A stretch of 64,000 nt of DNA. Source: Trichaptum fuscoviolaceum. Lineage: Eukaryota; Basidiomycota; Agaricomycetes; Hymenochaetales; Trichaptaceae. Made by a program: the position numbers and the translations under genes. Below are positions 1-11,844 of this stretch, piece by piece; the first letter of the stretch is position 1; each line of letters begins with the position of its first letter. The stretch lies in contig CAJSYZ010000011.1 of NCBI GenBank assembly GCA_910574455.1, forward strand, positions 3,642,941 to 3,706,940, read 5' to 3'. The notes under the pieces were generated by a model. It ran no database searches, had not been told where the DNA came from, and saw nothing but the letters and a program-made list of their open reading frames with translations.

Positions 1-1190
1 ACCATCGAGTCCTTGATGCCAACCAGACGGCACGACAGCGCAGCATGTCCGTTCCACACGACCTTGCTCGAGGTGAACTTGATAGCGTTGCCGACAATGT
101 TCGTAATGACCTGGCGCAGATGCAGCGAGTCACCGATGAGCTGATCAGGAATGTCTGGGTAAACATCATATGTGAGGTCGAGGTTGTTTTGCGATGGTCG
201 TACAACGAGAGTCTTGAGGTTACCGAAAACCGTGTGTCTCAGTGAATACCAAACTTGCTCTATCGTCATCCTGCCTGCTTCGAACGTAGTAATTAATCGA
301 AATATTAGCAACTGAATTCGGAAGCATCGGCGGCGGATTAGCTTACTCTTCGAGATATCCAAAATATCGACATTAATCAATAGCAGACTCCGAGCCAAAC
401 TATGCACCAGCAGAAGACTCTCGCGCTGACTCTTATTCAAATTGCTATCCAGCGTAAACTCTTTCATGCCAATGATACCGTTCATAGGGGTCGAATCTCA
501 TGAGACGTGTTCGCCAAGAACTCCAACTTGGAGCGACTGGCAAGTTCGGCAGCTTCACGAGCGGCGGCGTTCTTCTAAATCGACTCGCGCAAGTAGTGCA
601 CAATTTAATTGATTTGATGAGTCTCAAAGGATTCCATCTCGCCTGAGCCTTTGACGGTGATGAAACACGTGAAGTCGCCGTTTATACTAGTAGCTGCAGT
701 ACTGATCTGCGCGAAACCACGCACTTCGGTCGTCAAGTTTCCGGCCATGGTGTCAACAGCCATTCTATTCGGAGTGCGTTCAGTAAAAACCACACTACAC
801 AATTCAGCGGAATGCTAGTGAAATAAACATACGTGATTTTTTGCTGTGACATGAACATTCTCGATTTCAGCTTGAACACCGAGTTTTTTCGTTCTGACTT
901 CCCGCGCGACTTTGGTCACCCCCGCAGTGAAGAGAGCCAACTGGTCAACCATGCCATTGATGGCCAAGTCCAGAATATCACCCTGAACAGACACGCCCAC
1001 GATCTCCTGCGTCAAGTCGCCACGAGCGACGGTCGTAGTCGCGACAACAATGGTACGCACTTGAAAGTTCACCTGCGTCAAAGAAAAGTGAGACAATTCT
1101 CTCCAAGACAAAAGCGCAGCATAGGTTGACCGCCCATTTGCTGTACTAGTAGTCACAGTCTCGAGCTCCATCGCCCCGCGAAGTTGTCCA
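1..1190 (-). pseudogene. Group III (Nik1/Os-1 type) hybrid histidine kinase, decayed, 5' and 3' incomplete
   Basis: Reading right to left, the minus strand gives HAMP-repeat sequence typical of group III osmosensing kinases (VNFQVRTIVVATT, then ARGDLTQEIVG, then [17 protein letters not shown]). It continues into the helix before the phospho-acceptor (AAREAAELASRS), the H-box (SHEIR at about 500) and the dimerisation/ATPase start ([15 protein letters not shown] at about 60-120), and runs off the left edge. Family members act in the HOG osmotic-stress pathway and are targets of dicarboximide and phenylpyrrole fungicides. The copy is broken. There are in-frame stops at expected Gln codons near 607 (TAA) and 576 (TAG). 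One base is missing just after HEIR near 500, so the expected TPMNG falls in another frame. The HAMP section also has small insertions. Both nonsense changes fit C-to-T transitions on the coding strand. The family call is firm; the pseudogene call is firm unless the assembly is poor. Confidence 0.85.
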
Positions 1191-2618
1191 GATCAATAAT
1201 TGTCTAACACATTTAGCTTCGGTTAGATCTGTGTTGATATGATATGTTTGAAGAGCAAAGTATCCGAAATAGACGCATGTGGTTTCGCTGATGAATAAAC
1301 CAGTATAAGCCTAGTAATATAATAGCAAGAAGAGAAGTCCGTACTTATAGTTCCAGAGGCTTCAAAGGTTGCGCTTATTCTCTTCCCTCGCATGCCCTCA
1401 TAGATGTTCGCCACCGTAGTCCGATGCTTGTGAACTAGATGTAGCGCCTAGGTTCACGCTACCTTCCGGCGACTTGCTAGAGATTGGCCGGGAGATGCTG
1501 GCAGCTGTTTCATGGAAAGATGTTCGCCTCGCGTCATCGCGTTTTTCACTATCGGAGGTGTATCACATTCAACTAGAGGTATGAAGGTGTCTCGCAAGAC
1601 GGTATGAGGTGGTGTTCCGAGGCCGGGGCCGGGGCCGTCAGCCTGCAATTGACGGACGCGAGATTTACTACGTTGCAATGGCGGTTTCGGCGCAGGAAAC
1701 TGATATGTGAAGCGAGGGGCATCCAAGGACACATGCGCAAGGCTGGCGCGGGATCGGTCGTGTAGTTCATCTGCCCCCTCATCAATAGCGTCCTCTGCCA
1801 CCTCTTCAATCGTCAGCGGACGGCCCTTGCCCTTCCTTTCCTATAAGGCGGTGTCGACTCTAGTTGAAGACGAAGGATTGTTACTAATTTTTGATGAAGA
1901 TCACAACAGTTGGTGATGCAACATGTATCGGCCTATCCTCAGCGGGTGTCGTTCGAAAGGTAGAAGATGCTCGCTTCAGCGTGCACGTCGGAGCTCCTCT
2001 CACTATAACAAGGCCGCCCACCTTCTCCTCTCCAGGTACTAAAGACAAATGTGAGTGATAAGATCAAGCAAGAAGCACGTTCTCAGACGTACACTATCGT
2101 TTTTTGGTTCATTCGGAAATGTTGAAGTCTAGGCGAGTTCAATACAAGCTTGAGGGTAGGATAAAACATAACTTGTTCAGGCCAATAAGTGGTCTTATGG
2201 AATGGGTGGGGGATGGCGGAGAAGTGCTCATAACAAGACTGGAGAACGTACACTGTGTCGTTGAGGGGACGCAGTGGTAAAAAGTTCAAGTTCAAGTTCA
2301 AGTGCAAGTGCAGTCCGAGTCACGGTGGCAACTTGAACTTGAACTCTTCAAGTTCCAATTTTAGATTTAAAGCTCCACTGGAAGCATCATCATGGCAAGC
2401 AATCCGAACAGCAGACAGACACCATTGGCGACATCTTCCAAACCACTTTGATACCTCAGACTACGGTGATCATTCGGGAAAAAAAGGCAATTCAATAATA
2501 AATTTTAATCATGAATCTCCTGGCAACTTTGAAAGACAAGAGCATGCGCACAACAATTTACTCGATAACTCAAGCACATTTGGTCAAACCTGCTACTGGT
2601 GGGCCTCAGCCTACTAGA
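1190..2618. other. Gene-poor interval with one possible orphan exon and an AACTTGAA tract
   Basis: No recognisable gene. On the minus strand at about 1454-1835 there is an open stretch with a plausible splice acceptor (CCTTATAG) at its upstream end and Pro-rich, coding-like sequence (RPLTIEEVAEDAIDEGADE). I do not recognise the family and see no partner exons. At 2281-2360 there is a run of TTCAAG/CTTGAA words, the same family described for the islands further right. Confidence 0.35.
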
Positions 2619-3660
2619 TCAAGCCTCGAAGTTCTTGATGTACTTATCCGGTAAGGGTGAGTGGCTTTGGCTCAGGGCCAAAGCTACAGCAAACGTGCTG
2701 TGAACGTCAATAGCTGCATCTAGTATTCCAGTACAGCAGATCATGCAAGTGAGAACTTGAAGATGGTTGATCTTGAACAACAGAATGATAACTTACACTC
2801 TTTTTGTGCCGCTGATAGCTCGTCAGCTGCCCAGTCACTCATTGTGACCTCACTACTCTTCTTGACGTTCAGCCTCAATACTTCTCCCACTATTTTTTCG
2901 AGCTTGACAGTCGGAGTCGGATGCTGGAACCAGAGACGAGGGTTTAAGAGCAGTTGGGACCAGGTCGGGTTTTTGGGCCAGACTTCCGGGTAGACAACGC
3001 GTGCCCAATCTGTCAGATCGACACAGGAGCGCACAGAGGTGCGAAACTTGCGCTTTATACGCACTGCGTCACCTGCCATTTCTTCTGTTAGGCCACCTCG
3101 CAGGAGAAAAGATAAGTTATTCATACCGTTGATTCCTGCGGAAATTTTCATGACTGTACCATCCCCAAGGAGTTGCGCCAACGTAGGGGGAAGGTCAGTA
3201 AGAGTATGCGTCCTGACTAGATAAATGTGGTGTTGAACTGCGAGTTGGATGAGGTCCACGCGATGATTGGGCCCTTCTCCGCCACTTGCCCACTCGATGT
3301 CGATCGAGACAAATCTACTAGCTGGTACCTGTGGCAATGATGCATATATTGCAGTCACTGCATTGTCCACATCCAAGCCCGTGCGACACTGTATCGGAAC
3401 TATATTATGGAGCCTATATTGATGTAATTCGGAGAGAGGTGTTGGTGGTACCCCGAGAAGATCAAGAAACGTTTGCAGTTTCTTGTGTATCTAGCAACAA
3501 GTCAGTGTACAGATCTTGATATGAATGAAACAAGTACCTTCGTTTGAGCCCTTGCTGTCCACCGTTGAACGAGCTGAAAGCGGAGGACGGTGCGGAGGTG
3601 CAGGCGTGCGTAATCAAGGGAGAGGAGGATGAGAAGGATAGTACGAAGATTTGAGAACAT
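2619..3660 (-). CDS. 3'-5' exonuclease domain protein (RNase D / WRN-exonuclease-like, DEDD fold)
   Basis: Four exons, minus strand: 3538-3660, 3127-3481, 2797-3072 and 2619-2713. They sum to 849 bases, or 282 residues plus stop. Introns are GTACTT..AAG, GTATGA..CAG (54 nt) and GTAAGT..CAG. The protein starts with a hydrophobic stretch (LRTILLILLSL) that could be an anchor or targeting segment. The exonuclease fold follows: motif I FVSIDIEWA (Asp and Glu present), motif II AGINGDAVRI (Asp present), then CVDLTDWARVV, and motif III QKESIDVHSTF (Asp present). The Tyr that normally lies four residues before the last Asp in DEDDy enzymes is Lys here. Metal ligands look intact, so it may still be active, with altered catalysis. 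The 54-nt intron is a multiple of three with no stop, so retention would insert 18 residues beside motif II. Biological substrate unknown. Confidence 0.8.
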
Positions 3661-3883
3661 GATTCACGGTGGAATGGCTTGATGATGATCTTGGGGACAA
3701 TACCCGCTCCCACTTCACACTTATACAAAGTAGTTGAAGTCAGTTTTCTGATTTCCCATTCTTCTAGAAAGAGAGAGGGAGCTATTAGTGCTTTGTACTA
3801 TGACTCGGATAAACCGCAAGTTGAACTGATAGTAGGAGATGACAAATGATTTCTTCCGGATGACTTGATTATAAGGCTTCTTT

Positions 3884-4455
3884 TCATTTTAAGCACAAAC
3901 GAACAAGAAAATGAGTCATGTTAACTCCGAAGAAGTCGGGAGGATACAACCCACTGCACAAGAAGCTGCTCCATCAGCTCTAGAAGGATTTCGAAGAAAG
4001 CCATGAGTAACTCACCATACAACAGTCATCCCTGTACACAACCCGAAACTTGAACTAGAACCGTGCCAAAATGGGAAATGGGCCAACTTGAATGCATCCC
4101 AACCCGCTTCGGAAGGAGTAATTTGCATGAAGGCGCGTTTCTCGTCCTCGGAGCTGAGGGAATTGCGCTGTCGGCCGATGATGGACTCATACTGCACATT
4201 GAAACCGAGTGTTCTCCGTTTAGGCGGCAATGGTGGCGGGGCAGAGGTGTTTGGCAAGGAATGGGAACACGACAAGTTGACAACAACTTGGATGATGTCG
4301 AAAATGCAGTTATATTTTTCCCTTTGCGGCATTTGCAAATTGAGTTGTGAGTCGCTTTGTCGACCTTTGTGCATGCAAGCGGAATATTGGGATGCATCAA
4401 ACTGCCCGGTGATACATAGCCCCGTATATACGAATCCGACCGCGCAACTTCGCAA
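3884..4455 (-). CDS. Hypothetical protein, at least two exons
   Basis: A minus-strand open stretch (to about 4015) reads as natural protein sequence, including a Pro-rich segment (APPPLPPKRRTLGF) and EDEKRAFMQITPSEAGWDAF. It ends at a clean GTGAGT donor. An acceptor (CTTGTGCAG) about 70 bases downstream gives a second exon, GLYPPDFFGVNMTHF, ending in TGA at 3884. The 5' end is unclear: the Met near 4455 may not be the start, and the codons before the Pro-rich segment could belong to an intron ending CATCCAAG. I do not recognise a family. The overlapping plus-strand open frame is judged a shadow, because its residue composition is poorer and no splice sites support it. Confidence 0.35.
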
Positions 4456-4539
4456 CCTTCCCTCTCCAGCATCCTTCCCATGTTTTTGGGCTCTTTACGC
4501 CGCTCAGGCCAGGCGAACTTAGGATTAGATGTCGATTGA

Positions 4540-5760
4540 GCAGGGATCCCTGAAGTGAGAGTAGACGGTAGGGATAGAGACTCGTCCCGACTGACTGCTC
4601 AGCGCGAGTCCTGTGGCCGCTTATTGTTGAGCTTGAGATGGTCGAGGAAAAGAGGAACGATGGAACGAGAAGAAGCTGACGCGGCCATCGTTCCTTCCGG
4701 TGACAAGAAAGTCGGAGTCATACTGGAAAGTTGTCACTGATGAGTCGGGGATACAGGAATGTGAAGAAAATCATACCCATTTGCAGATTCCATACGCGAA
4801 CGGATGTGTCCAATCCCCCTACCCCCACCCCAAGAAAAGAAGACAATATAATTTTCGGCGTAAATCTTATGCAGATGTTCTCGGAGAACGTATAGACATT
4901 CCCCGTGCCGATGCTCCAAAGCTGAAGAAGCCCGTGAGTATTATGATTCAAAAATTAAAAGAACAACTTACTCGAGAAGTACAGTAGTAGCTTTCGCTCA
5001 CTGATTACTGCACGCATACATCCTCTCCTCGTGCCTGTGAGGGCCGGTTCAGTAACTTGCCTCTTTGCACATCCGAAACGTCGGTGATGCGTCTCGCAAT
5101 TCAAAACCTGAGAGGAGCGGACCTCGGATGCAAGTGCAGCAACCAGTTTTAATGTCCTGCTCTCTGAGCTGGTCATCAGCCACCACTGACGATGAGCTCT
5201 CTGGCATAGCCCTGTCCCTCGGAGAAGGTTCACTCATGATATATGGTTACGGATGTAACCACTCTACCATCACAAATCGCTGAAGAAGTTTGTGTTGTCA
5301 ACTGTGGAGGTGGACGCGTGCGCATGTGTGCTCGCCATTGCTTTAGTCGGTGGGGGGATACGCGTCGGCATAAATCTGCGAGAGAATCCTGGGTCAAGAA
5401 TTGGGGCGCCTGCTGTGGGCGCAGTAAATTGCGTAGACGGCAGTGGTTTCGTTCCTCTGCAAAAGCGGTCGAACTCCTACCCCCTTGGTTTCCATACGAG
5501 CCTAGAGCGGCGCACGAGTAGAAACGCGTCGACCCACAGGGAGCTAACAAAGTAAGGCGCAGACGTTTTACGCGAGCTGCGCGAGGCGTTGAAACCGATA
5601 GAACAATTTGAGCGTGCCGAGACAGGCAAAGCGCGAGTCGGCAGATGCGCGGCGGAAGAAAGAGGTCTATCAGAGTTGTACAAGGTCCCGCATGGTGTTG
5701 GGAGAGAATCGGGACGTGCAGGAGGAATTCGATGTTGAAAATTGGTAGAAAAGTGAAGAA
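4540..5760. other. Unresolved interval, possible minus-strand spliced gene
   Basis: Several overlapping open frames occur on both strands, none recognisable. The most coding-like piece is a minus-strand exon from an ATG at 5237 (MSEPSPRDRAMPESSSSVVADD...) down to about 5055. A further minus-strand stretch at about 4720-4935 (LWSIGTGNVYTFSENICIRF) is preceded by a CTTCTTCAG acceptor. I cannot join these with confidence or name a function. Confidence 0.2.
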
Positions 5761-6189
5761 GAGAATCTGCGGTGACTTGGGCGTTGGGATACAGTGGTAG
5801 TTGAGGAGGAGGCCATGACTACGTCAGTTCGCTACTGAAAAGTCACTTGAGGCCATCAACGATATTATAGAGCTTACTCATCTTGGATGATTGGTTAAAG
5901 TGTGTCTGTAAGGTGGTTCCTGCCCTAGGCTGCCAGTGCCAGTGTGTAAGATGATCCCGTGTCAACTCAACTGTACATCCTACGGCAGCGGCTGTTCCTT
6001 TTTCCGATAATTGCGTAGGATGCGATCAATAGTGGAGGGTGCGGGCCAAGATGTAATCCTGGAGAGCAGAACGTAGTGTTAAACAGAAAATACACCAGGA
6101 CGTAAGACAACCTGAGGAAGTTCTCTGTTAACGAGCCTGGTTGTATGGCATGGTGACTACGGCCAGTGTTGAGCATCTTCAATGTCCAC

Positions 6190-6570
6190 CAAGTACTATG
6201 CCTGTGGTAGCAACAACTTGAAGTTGAAGTCGACAACTGAGTGCCAGCCTGCCAGCCTTAGTAGTGAGTGCCACAACTTCAAGTTGAACTTGAAGTCACC
6301 GTGCCAGTGACCGGCGTGCCACTGGCACTGGCAGCCTGAGTGGCAGTGAGCCTGAGTGACTCCGACTCAGACATCACTGGCAGAAGAATTTGCCGTCCAT
6401 GTCCTCTTCATCTTGCTCCCCGGAACATTGAAGGGATGAAGTAGTGATGTTGAAGGCAACTTGAGCCAGAGGAACTTTAACACGGTGTATGTCCCCGAAA
6501 CTTGAATGTTAAAGTAGAAGCACAACACAAACAAGCCTTCGGGTACTACTAGTACGAGTACTAGTAGGCT
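6190..6570. repeat. Motif-mosaic island 1 (CTTGAA, CAGTGGCACTGG, CAGGCTGAG, TACTAGTA words)
   Basis: A stretch built almost wholly of five short, mostly self-complementary words and their reverse complements: AACTTGAAGTT, CCACTGGCACTGGCAG, CAGCCTGAGTGG, GACTCCGACTC and, at 6545-6575, TACTAGTACGAGTACTAGTA. The words recur in different orders, not as a tandem array. Similar islands fill the other gaps in this part of the window. Confidence 0.7.
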
Positions 6571-6825
6571 AGTAGATACTCCTGGCAGCCTGGGGATGCG
6601 CTGCATCGTATGAGATGTGGTGATCAGTATTTACAAAATATCTTCAAGTTGAAGGTCATATCATCACACAATCAAGCAAGACATAGGCGTTTTATTCAAG
6701 AAAAAGACGACACATCATTGTTTACTATTATCGGAAAGACAAAGTCGAAACATCATTGTTTATCAGGAAGACAGATAGACTCGACGAAGTTTATACCGTG
6801 ACCATATACTACGGGTAGTAGTATA

Positions 6826-9800
6826 CTAGGACAAGGGCGTCAAAGATTTGAGTCGAGATACGCCTTCGCCGGTAATCCGAAACTCAAATGGCTCTTTGTA
6901 ATGAGGATTGGAAGGATTCACAAATCCTTCCTTGGAACTAGGAGGCTTCCGTGTTTGCTCACGCACTTCCTTTGCCCAGTCCATGCGCAGAGCCAAATAA
7001 GACTGAGGTGCCCGACCATAAGGGCCATGGTTCCCCACTATCTTGCATATCCTTTTAAGCACGTCCTGCTGTTCATAGGTAAAGAGTGGTTCCCCCGCTG
7101 TCAGGTGCAGTACGGATGGTGCGTTTTCTATGAATTTGAAGAGAGATTCGTCGTCACCATAATAATGTCGGTCGTGGATAAGTTTATTCAAATGTTGCCT
7201 GAGTGGAGTCTCGTTCATCACCTCAAAAACGACATGTTCAGAAGACGTAATCATCTGCATCGCGTTGGAAAGGATAACAGCTTTCTCCCTGTGCGTATTT
7301 CGCCGCTTCTCCAGATGCAGGATCTTCGATAATTTTTTTCGGTCTTCGTCATTTTCCGGCCACTTTCGCACTGGCACCGGGACTTCCGTGAGATTCGCCT
7401 GCTTGACAACTTCCGCTAGTGTGTTCAAGGATAATTGGTCGAAAGAAGCTGAGACTTCCTCAAAACTGCGCTGTATATCAGCTGGGAGAGCTTTTGGAGG
7501 AAAACCTTTGGCCGACGCATGGGGTATGTCCTCAGAGCCATAGTATTCGATGTCGCCCTCTTCGGCCATCTTTGCAAAGAATTCCTCGAAATAGAACTTA
7601 GGCAGGTCCTTCAGATCGAGGACACCCTCTTCTGATGGATCAAGATTTGGGAACGGTTTGCACGTAAAGTCATCTATGCTGGCATCCCATGTGGACTCCT
7701 GCTCGTCAAGTGTGGTGGCTGGCTGTTGTGAATCCAACTTCTTCAGCTTGCGATTGAGGATGACATACAACCTTCGATGGAATTCGAAGATAAGATAGAA
7801 GCGCACAAAGAAAGAAACGGAACTTTTCGATGGGTTTTGCGTCAGGCGACGGCTGCCAGGAGTTTGTGAAGGGGTATTTGGATTTAAGCTTTGCTCTCGC
7901 GTCCTCTACCAAGCTCTCCAGCCTCTTTTCGGCTTCCTTCAGCGTCTTGGAGGCCCGGCCCTTCTCTTTGTCACCACACTTTGGGTCATTTGTCGTCTCC
8001 ACCCTCGCCATTGCTTTGCTTTTCGCCTTATCCGCGTCCTTGTATGTCGTATCCTCCTCGCGGAAGTCTGCTAACTTGTCTTCAATCCCTGCTAACCACT
8101 CTTCGTAGCGTGCTTCCTCTGAGGATATGAGGCTTTCAGGTAAAGCGGTGAGCAGGTCATCAAACAGATGCCTTGCAATGGGAACCTTTCCGTCCCGGCG
8201 CATGGTTGGTTGGGCAGTGAACTCAGCGTAAAGCTCGTTTACACCTCTGATGAGCCCCGCTGTCTTGACACCGCCATCACCAGTAATGTCAAAAGGGGCA
8301 ACCGATTCGATCTTGAATTTGTTTGGGAAAACAATGGCAAAAGCCATATAAAGAATGTTCCTGGCGTCCTCGAAGACGTGTCGTAGTTTAATACTACAAG
8401 CTGCCGCTTCGCTCTATGTGAGAACTCATGAGTTTAATTTGTTTTGCAATAGCTTTCAAGATGACTTACCGATTCAGCTGCTACGGCAATGATTTGAAGC
8501 TCGCGTATCATGACAGCGAACGATGCTATAGTCCGCGTCAAAAGGTCGTCTTTGGAGCGGTCCGCCTTCCGTTCAGCATCCAATGTCTGGTCCGCCTTCC
8601 GTTCAGCATCCAATGTCTCCAAACGAGCCAGCTTTTCGTTCATTTGAAGCACCTTGTCGGTGGTGCTTCGAATCATATCAAATTGACTGTCAAGCCTTTT
8701 GCTAACATTAGCTGCCATGACGGAGTGTAGCGCATGGATGCCCTCCTCAGCTGCAGCCCTCGCAAGCATCGGGTAATTCAGGGTTGCCTGGTCCTTTATA
8801 TGTTGTATCTCGTTGGAGAGAGAATCGACTTTCTCCTGCAAGGTCTTTATTGTCTCCGAGTAATCCGTGTTCTCCGATTTGGCCGCCTTTTTTTTCGTGG
8901 CTTTCAGATCTTCCCTTTTTTTCTCAAGATCTTGAGATCCAACATTCCGCATCGCCCGATCCAGCCGTTCATCCACTTTCTGTTTTTCATCAGGATTCGC
9001 CGCCCGAGCTGCCGCTCCATCCTTGAGTTTTGTTATCACCTGGTTGAGAACTTTGGCAGTCTCGACCAGCTTTCCTCCAATGTCCGCCATTCCTTGCCCG
9101 CTTTGTCCAAGTCGCCCCCTATCCCATTGAGCATGGTGACTGACAAGTCGCTAGTTGGGTATAGGAAAGAGATAAGAAGCAATCTACACAGACTGGCAAT
9201 GTCACTCACAGGTTCGTTTTCAAGTCTTCGACACTGTTTGACGGCTTGGAGTCCACGTCCGACCCAGGTTTTGCCACCCCACTGCCAGTGGCACCGGCAC
9301 TGGCGGCCTCGCTGACAGTAGAATGGAATGTCATCAAGATGCAATTAAGCTCAGGCTGGCAACACTACTCACAATTCCAAATTGGATGTGTCTGGTTCCG
9401 CCTCAGTGGCAGACGTCAAATTGCCACTGCCAACTCCTAGTCCGACCTCAAACTCCGATTGTGACCTCAACCCGGGCCCTGCACTTGCAAGAGACTCCGA
9501 GTCAGACATGGAGACGCCGGGCCCATTCACTGGCAGGCTGTCAAGAGAATGTCCTGGTCACATACTTTGAAGGCTGGCAACATGAATGACACTTACTTGA
9601 TTGCTGATTTGCCACTGTCATCTCGCTGTACCAACTGAATGAGAAATTCAATCCATTTCACCATGTCTGACCGCGTCTTTATAAGCTCGGGCCACGGATG
9701 GGCTCCATTTTCGCCGGAAGAAACTAGTCCTGTTTGGACTTTTTGTGAAAGAATTGAAATTACTACTAATACTAGTTTTTGAGACATGTACTACATACCA

Positions 9801-9898
9801 GCTCGTCTGGCATCATCTGGACCCAGTAGCAGCCTGATTTGGATTTGATTGGGAGGCTCAGGTAGCACTGGCATGTTAGCGTGAGGGACAACAGACAT
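6826..9898 (-). CDS. Large coiled-coil protein of unknown function, multi-exon, two apparent frameshifts
   Basis: Exons read by eye on the minus strand: 9799-9898 (ATG, MSVVPHANMPVLPEPP), 9597-9738, 9373-9537, 9210-9311, then an exon starting near 9160 and running to about 8474, and a last exon from about 8414 to the stop at 6826. The first four junctions keep phase. The protein has an N-terminal region (HPWPELIKTRSDMVKWIEFLIQ), a Ser/Gly-rich linker, a long charged coiled coil (about 9090-8480, with a direct 11-codon repeat of TLDAERKADQ/R) and a C-terminal globular part ending GEGVSRLKSLTPLS. Near 9086 one base seems missing (the frame of KAGKEW must shift to reach ADIGGKLVE). Near 7850 the frame shifts again. 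I do not recognise a family. The linker exons contain the same GCCACTGGCAGTGG word as the surrounding islands. It lies divergent from the next gene across a 1.9-kb island region. Confidence 0.55.
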
Positions 9899-9989
9899 TC
9901 TGAAGGGATAGTCGTTGAGTTGCTGGCTTCAAGATGATGTGGGGGGCATCATGATGGGGTCCGCTGCCAGTGGCAACTAAAAGCTATTC

Positions 9990-10440
9990 ACCGTCGGAAC
10001 GTGAACTTGAAGAAGTTGATGGAAGTCGGATACTACCGCTGCCAGCAGGCCACACCGTGACTCAGGCTGACGGAGTGCCGTGAAGAGTAGTACTATATTT
10101 AAATTTAAGTACTCAGGCTAGTACTACTATGCCAGTGATACTACTACTACTAGTAGTAGGACTTCCCAGCCTCACTGGCACTGGCAGTGCCACAGCATGA
10201 GTGCACCCGCTGCGAGTAGTACTACTACCGTAACTACTAGTACTACTACTACTACTACTAGTACTTACTAGTCGAATTTGAAGTTGATGATCTCAGCAAC
10301 TTGACAGCTCGGCCGCCGCAGTTCGCTTCGGAGTCCGAGTCCTCGCCGGATAGTACTATAGTAGTACTATACTTGTTTGTGTTTCACGGCATGATGATGC
10401 GGAGGCACCGTGATCATCATTATGATGGTACTGGATGCCT
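9990..10440. repeat. Motif-mosaic island 2, rich in TACTAGTA/AGTAGTAC
   Basis: Dense AGTACTACTAGTAGTA runs mixed with CACTGGCACTGGCAG, CTCAGGCT and TTGAAGTTGATG words. Almost every stretch has its reverse complement nearby, so the single strand could fold extensively. No ORF or known element ends are visible. Confidence 0.7.
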
Positions 10441-11290
10441 TCCCGTAAGGATTTAGGACGACGATTCTTATCCTAAATCCTCTTCCGAATATTATCCGGG
10501 AACGGAGCCAACTTTCCGGTCGACGTCGGTCGTCCTAAATTACTGAGATCAAGGAAGGGCTCTAAACATTACAGCAGCGTTCTCACATACCATATTTAGT
10601 AGAAGTGAAGATTATGTGACGCACCCGCTTCCATTTTAAGCAATTTTATCTATGAAAATAATCCGGCAGACCTCACCGTGGCAACCGGAAAGGAATTTAG
10701 GACCCGTCCTAGATGTTGCTTACGGTTTAGGATGGCTGTCCTAAACCTGTACCTGACGGAGTTTCAAAGATTTAGGACAGCCTCCGCCGTCCTAAATTCT
10801 TACGGGAAGGCATCCACTAGAGTAGTGACGCAGCCTGCGGCTCAGGCTGAGTCGGAAGCCACCATACTCAGGCTATGCTTCCCGTACTAAGGATTTAGAA
10901 CGGCTTTTTCGTCCTACAAGTAGTATGTAGTACTAGTACTAAACGGCACGGCTCGGAGCCAAACTCTCCGTCTTGCCCGGGCCCTAAATTTCCAGGATCT
11001 AGCAGAGGGGAAGGGTCTGCCAGATGGTCCGTGTCTAGGACAGTCGTCCTAAATGCCTGCCTTGCTTACCGTACTAGTAGTAGTATCAGGTAAGATATCA
11101 TAAGTACACCCTGATACCTTACCTTCAAGTTCAAAGGTAAGTTATACCGCGGGTCTCCATGGACCGGCAGAACTTCTGCTCAAGGCCGGCGGTGGACGGG
11201 TGGCTTCAACCTCCCTAAATGCTTGCCAGCCTGAGTGCCAAGCGGGGTCTTATGGGTTTCAATTTCGGGTGTCCTAAATCCTTCATCCAG
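10440..11290. repeat. Array of TTTAGGAC / GTCCTAAA inverted pairs
   Basis: The octamer TTTAGGAC or its reverse complement, with near variants, occurs about a dozen times. Many are facing pairs separated by roughly 5-15 bases (about 10450-10480, 10695-10712, 10726-10746, 10769-10797, 11031-11053), giving short hairpins. Other halves stand alone (10533, 10889, 10983, 11212, 11270). The spacers differ, so this is not a simple tandem repeat. No coding function seen. Confidence 0.7.
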
Positions 11291-11830
11291 TGGCGCCACT
11301 GGCAGTGATACCGTGACTCAGGCTCAGCCTGAGCCTGAGGCTGCCACTGCAGTGCCAGTGGCAGTGAGGCTACTAGTTCTGGGAGGAAGGGCACTGCGTT
11401 CCGGAATTGCGTGATAACGCTCAGGGAAATCTGCCTCCCGTGCGAACGTCTTCAAGTTGACAAATGGGGGACTCGGACTCGGAGTAAGGGACTTGCCGGC
11501 GAAGCTCGGCCCGTTTTCTACTACTGTAGTATTAGTAATAACTTGAAGTTGCCCCTCAGGCTCACTGCCAGTGGCACTCACTGCCAGTGGCTCACTCAGG
11601 CTACTACTAGTACTAGTAATAGCCTACTACTACTAGTACTACTCAGGCTGCCGGTGGCATGCCACGGTGGCGACACTTGACCTTCATTCCAACTTCACTC
11701 ACCGTTTGAATAACCCTTGCCATTACTTTCCTCTCAGGCATACTACTAGTACTACTACTACTAGTATTCCTAGTAGTAGTACTCACTGCACTGCCAACTT
11801 GAAGTAGCTCAGGCTCTTCGTTCAGTCACT
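11290..11830. repeat. Motif-mosaic island 3, upstream of the 571-residue gene
   Basis: Alternating CAGGCTCAGCCTGAG, CCACTGGCAGTG, GACTCGGACTCGGAG, ACTACTAGTACTAGTA and AACTTGAAG words run up to about 25 bases before the start codon of the next gene. If that gene is expressed, this island occupies its promoter position. Confidence 0.7.
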
Positions 11831-11844
11831 ATCAAATCTCCAAA

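Noticed and set aside
2255..2617. 120-codon plus-strand ORF starting KKFKFKFKCKC
   Set aside because: The opening part is translated AACTTGAA-type repeat, and the remainder lacks any splice or domain support.
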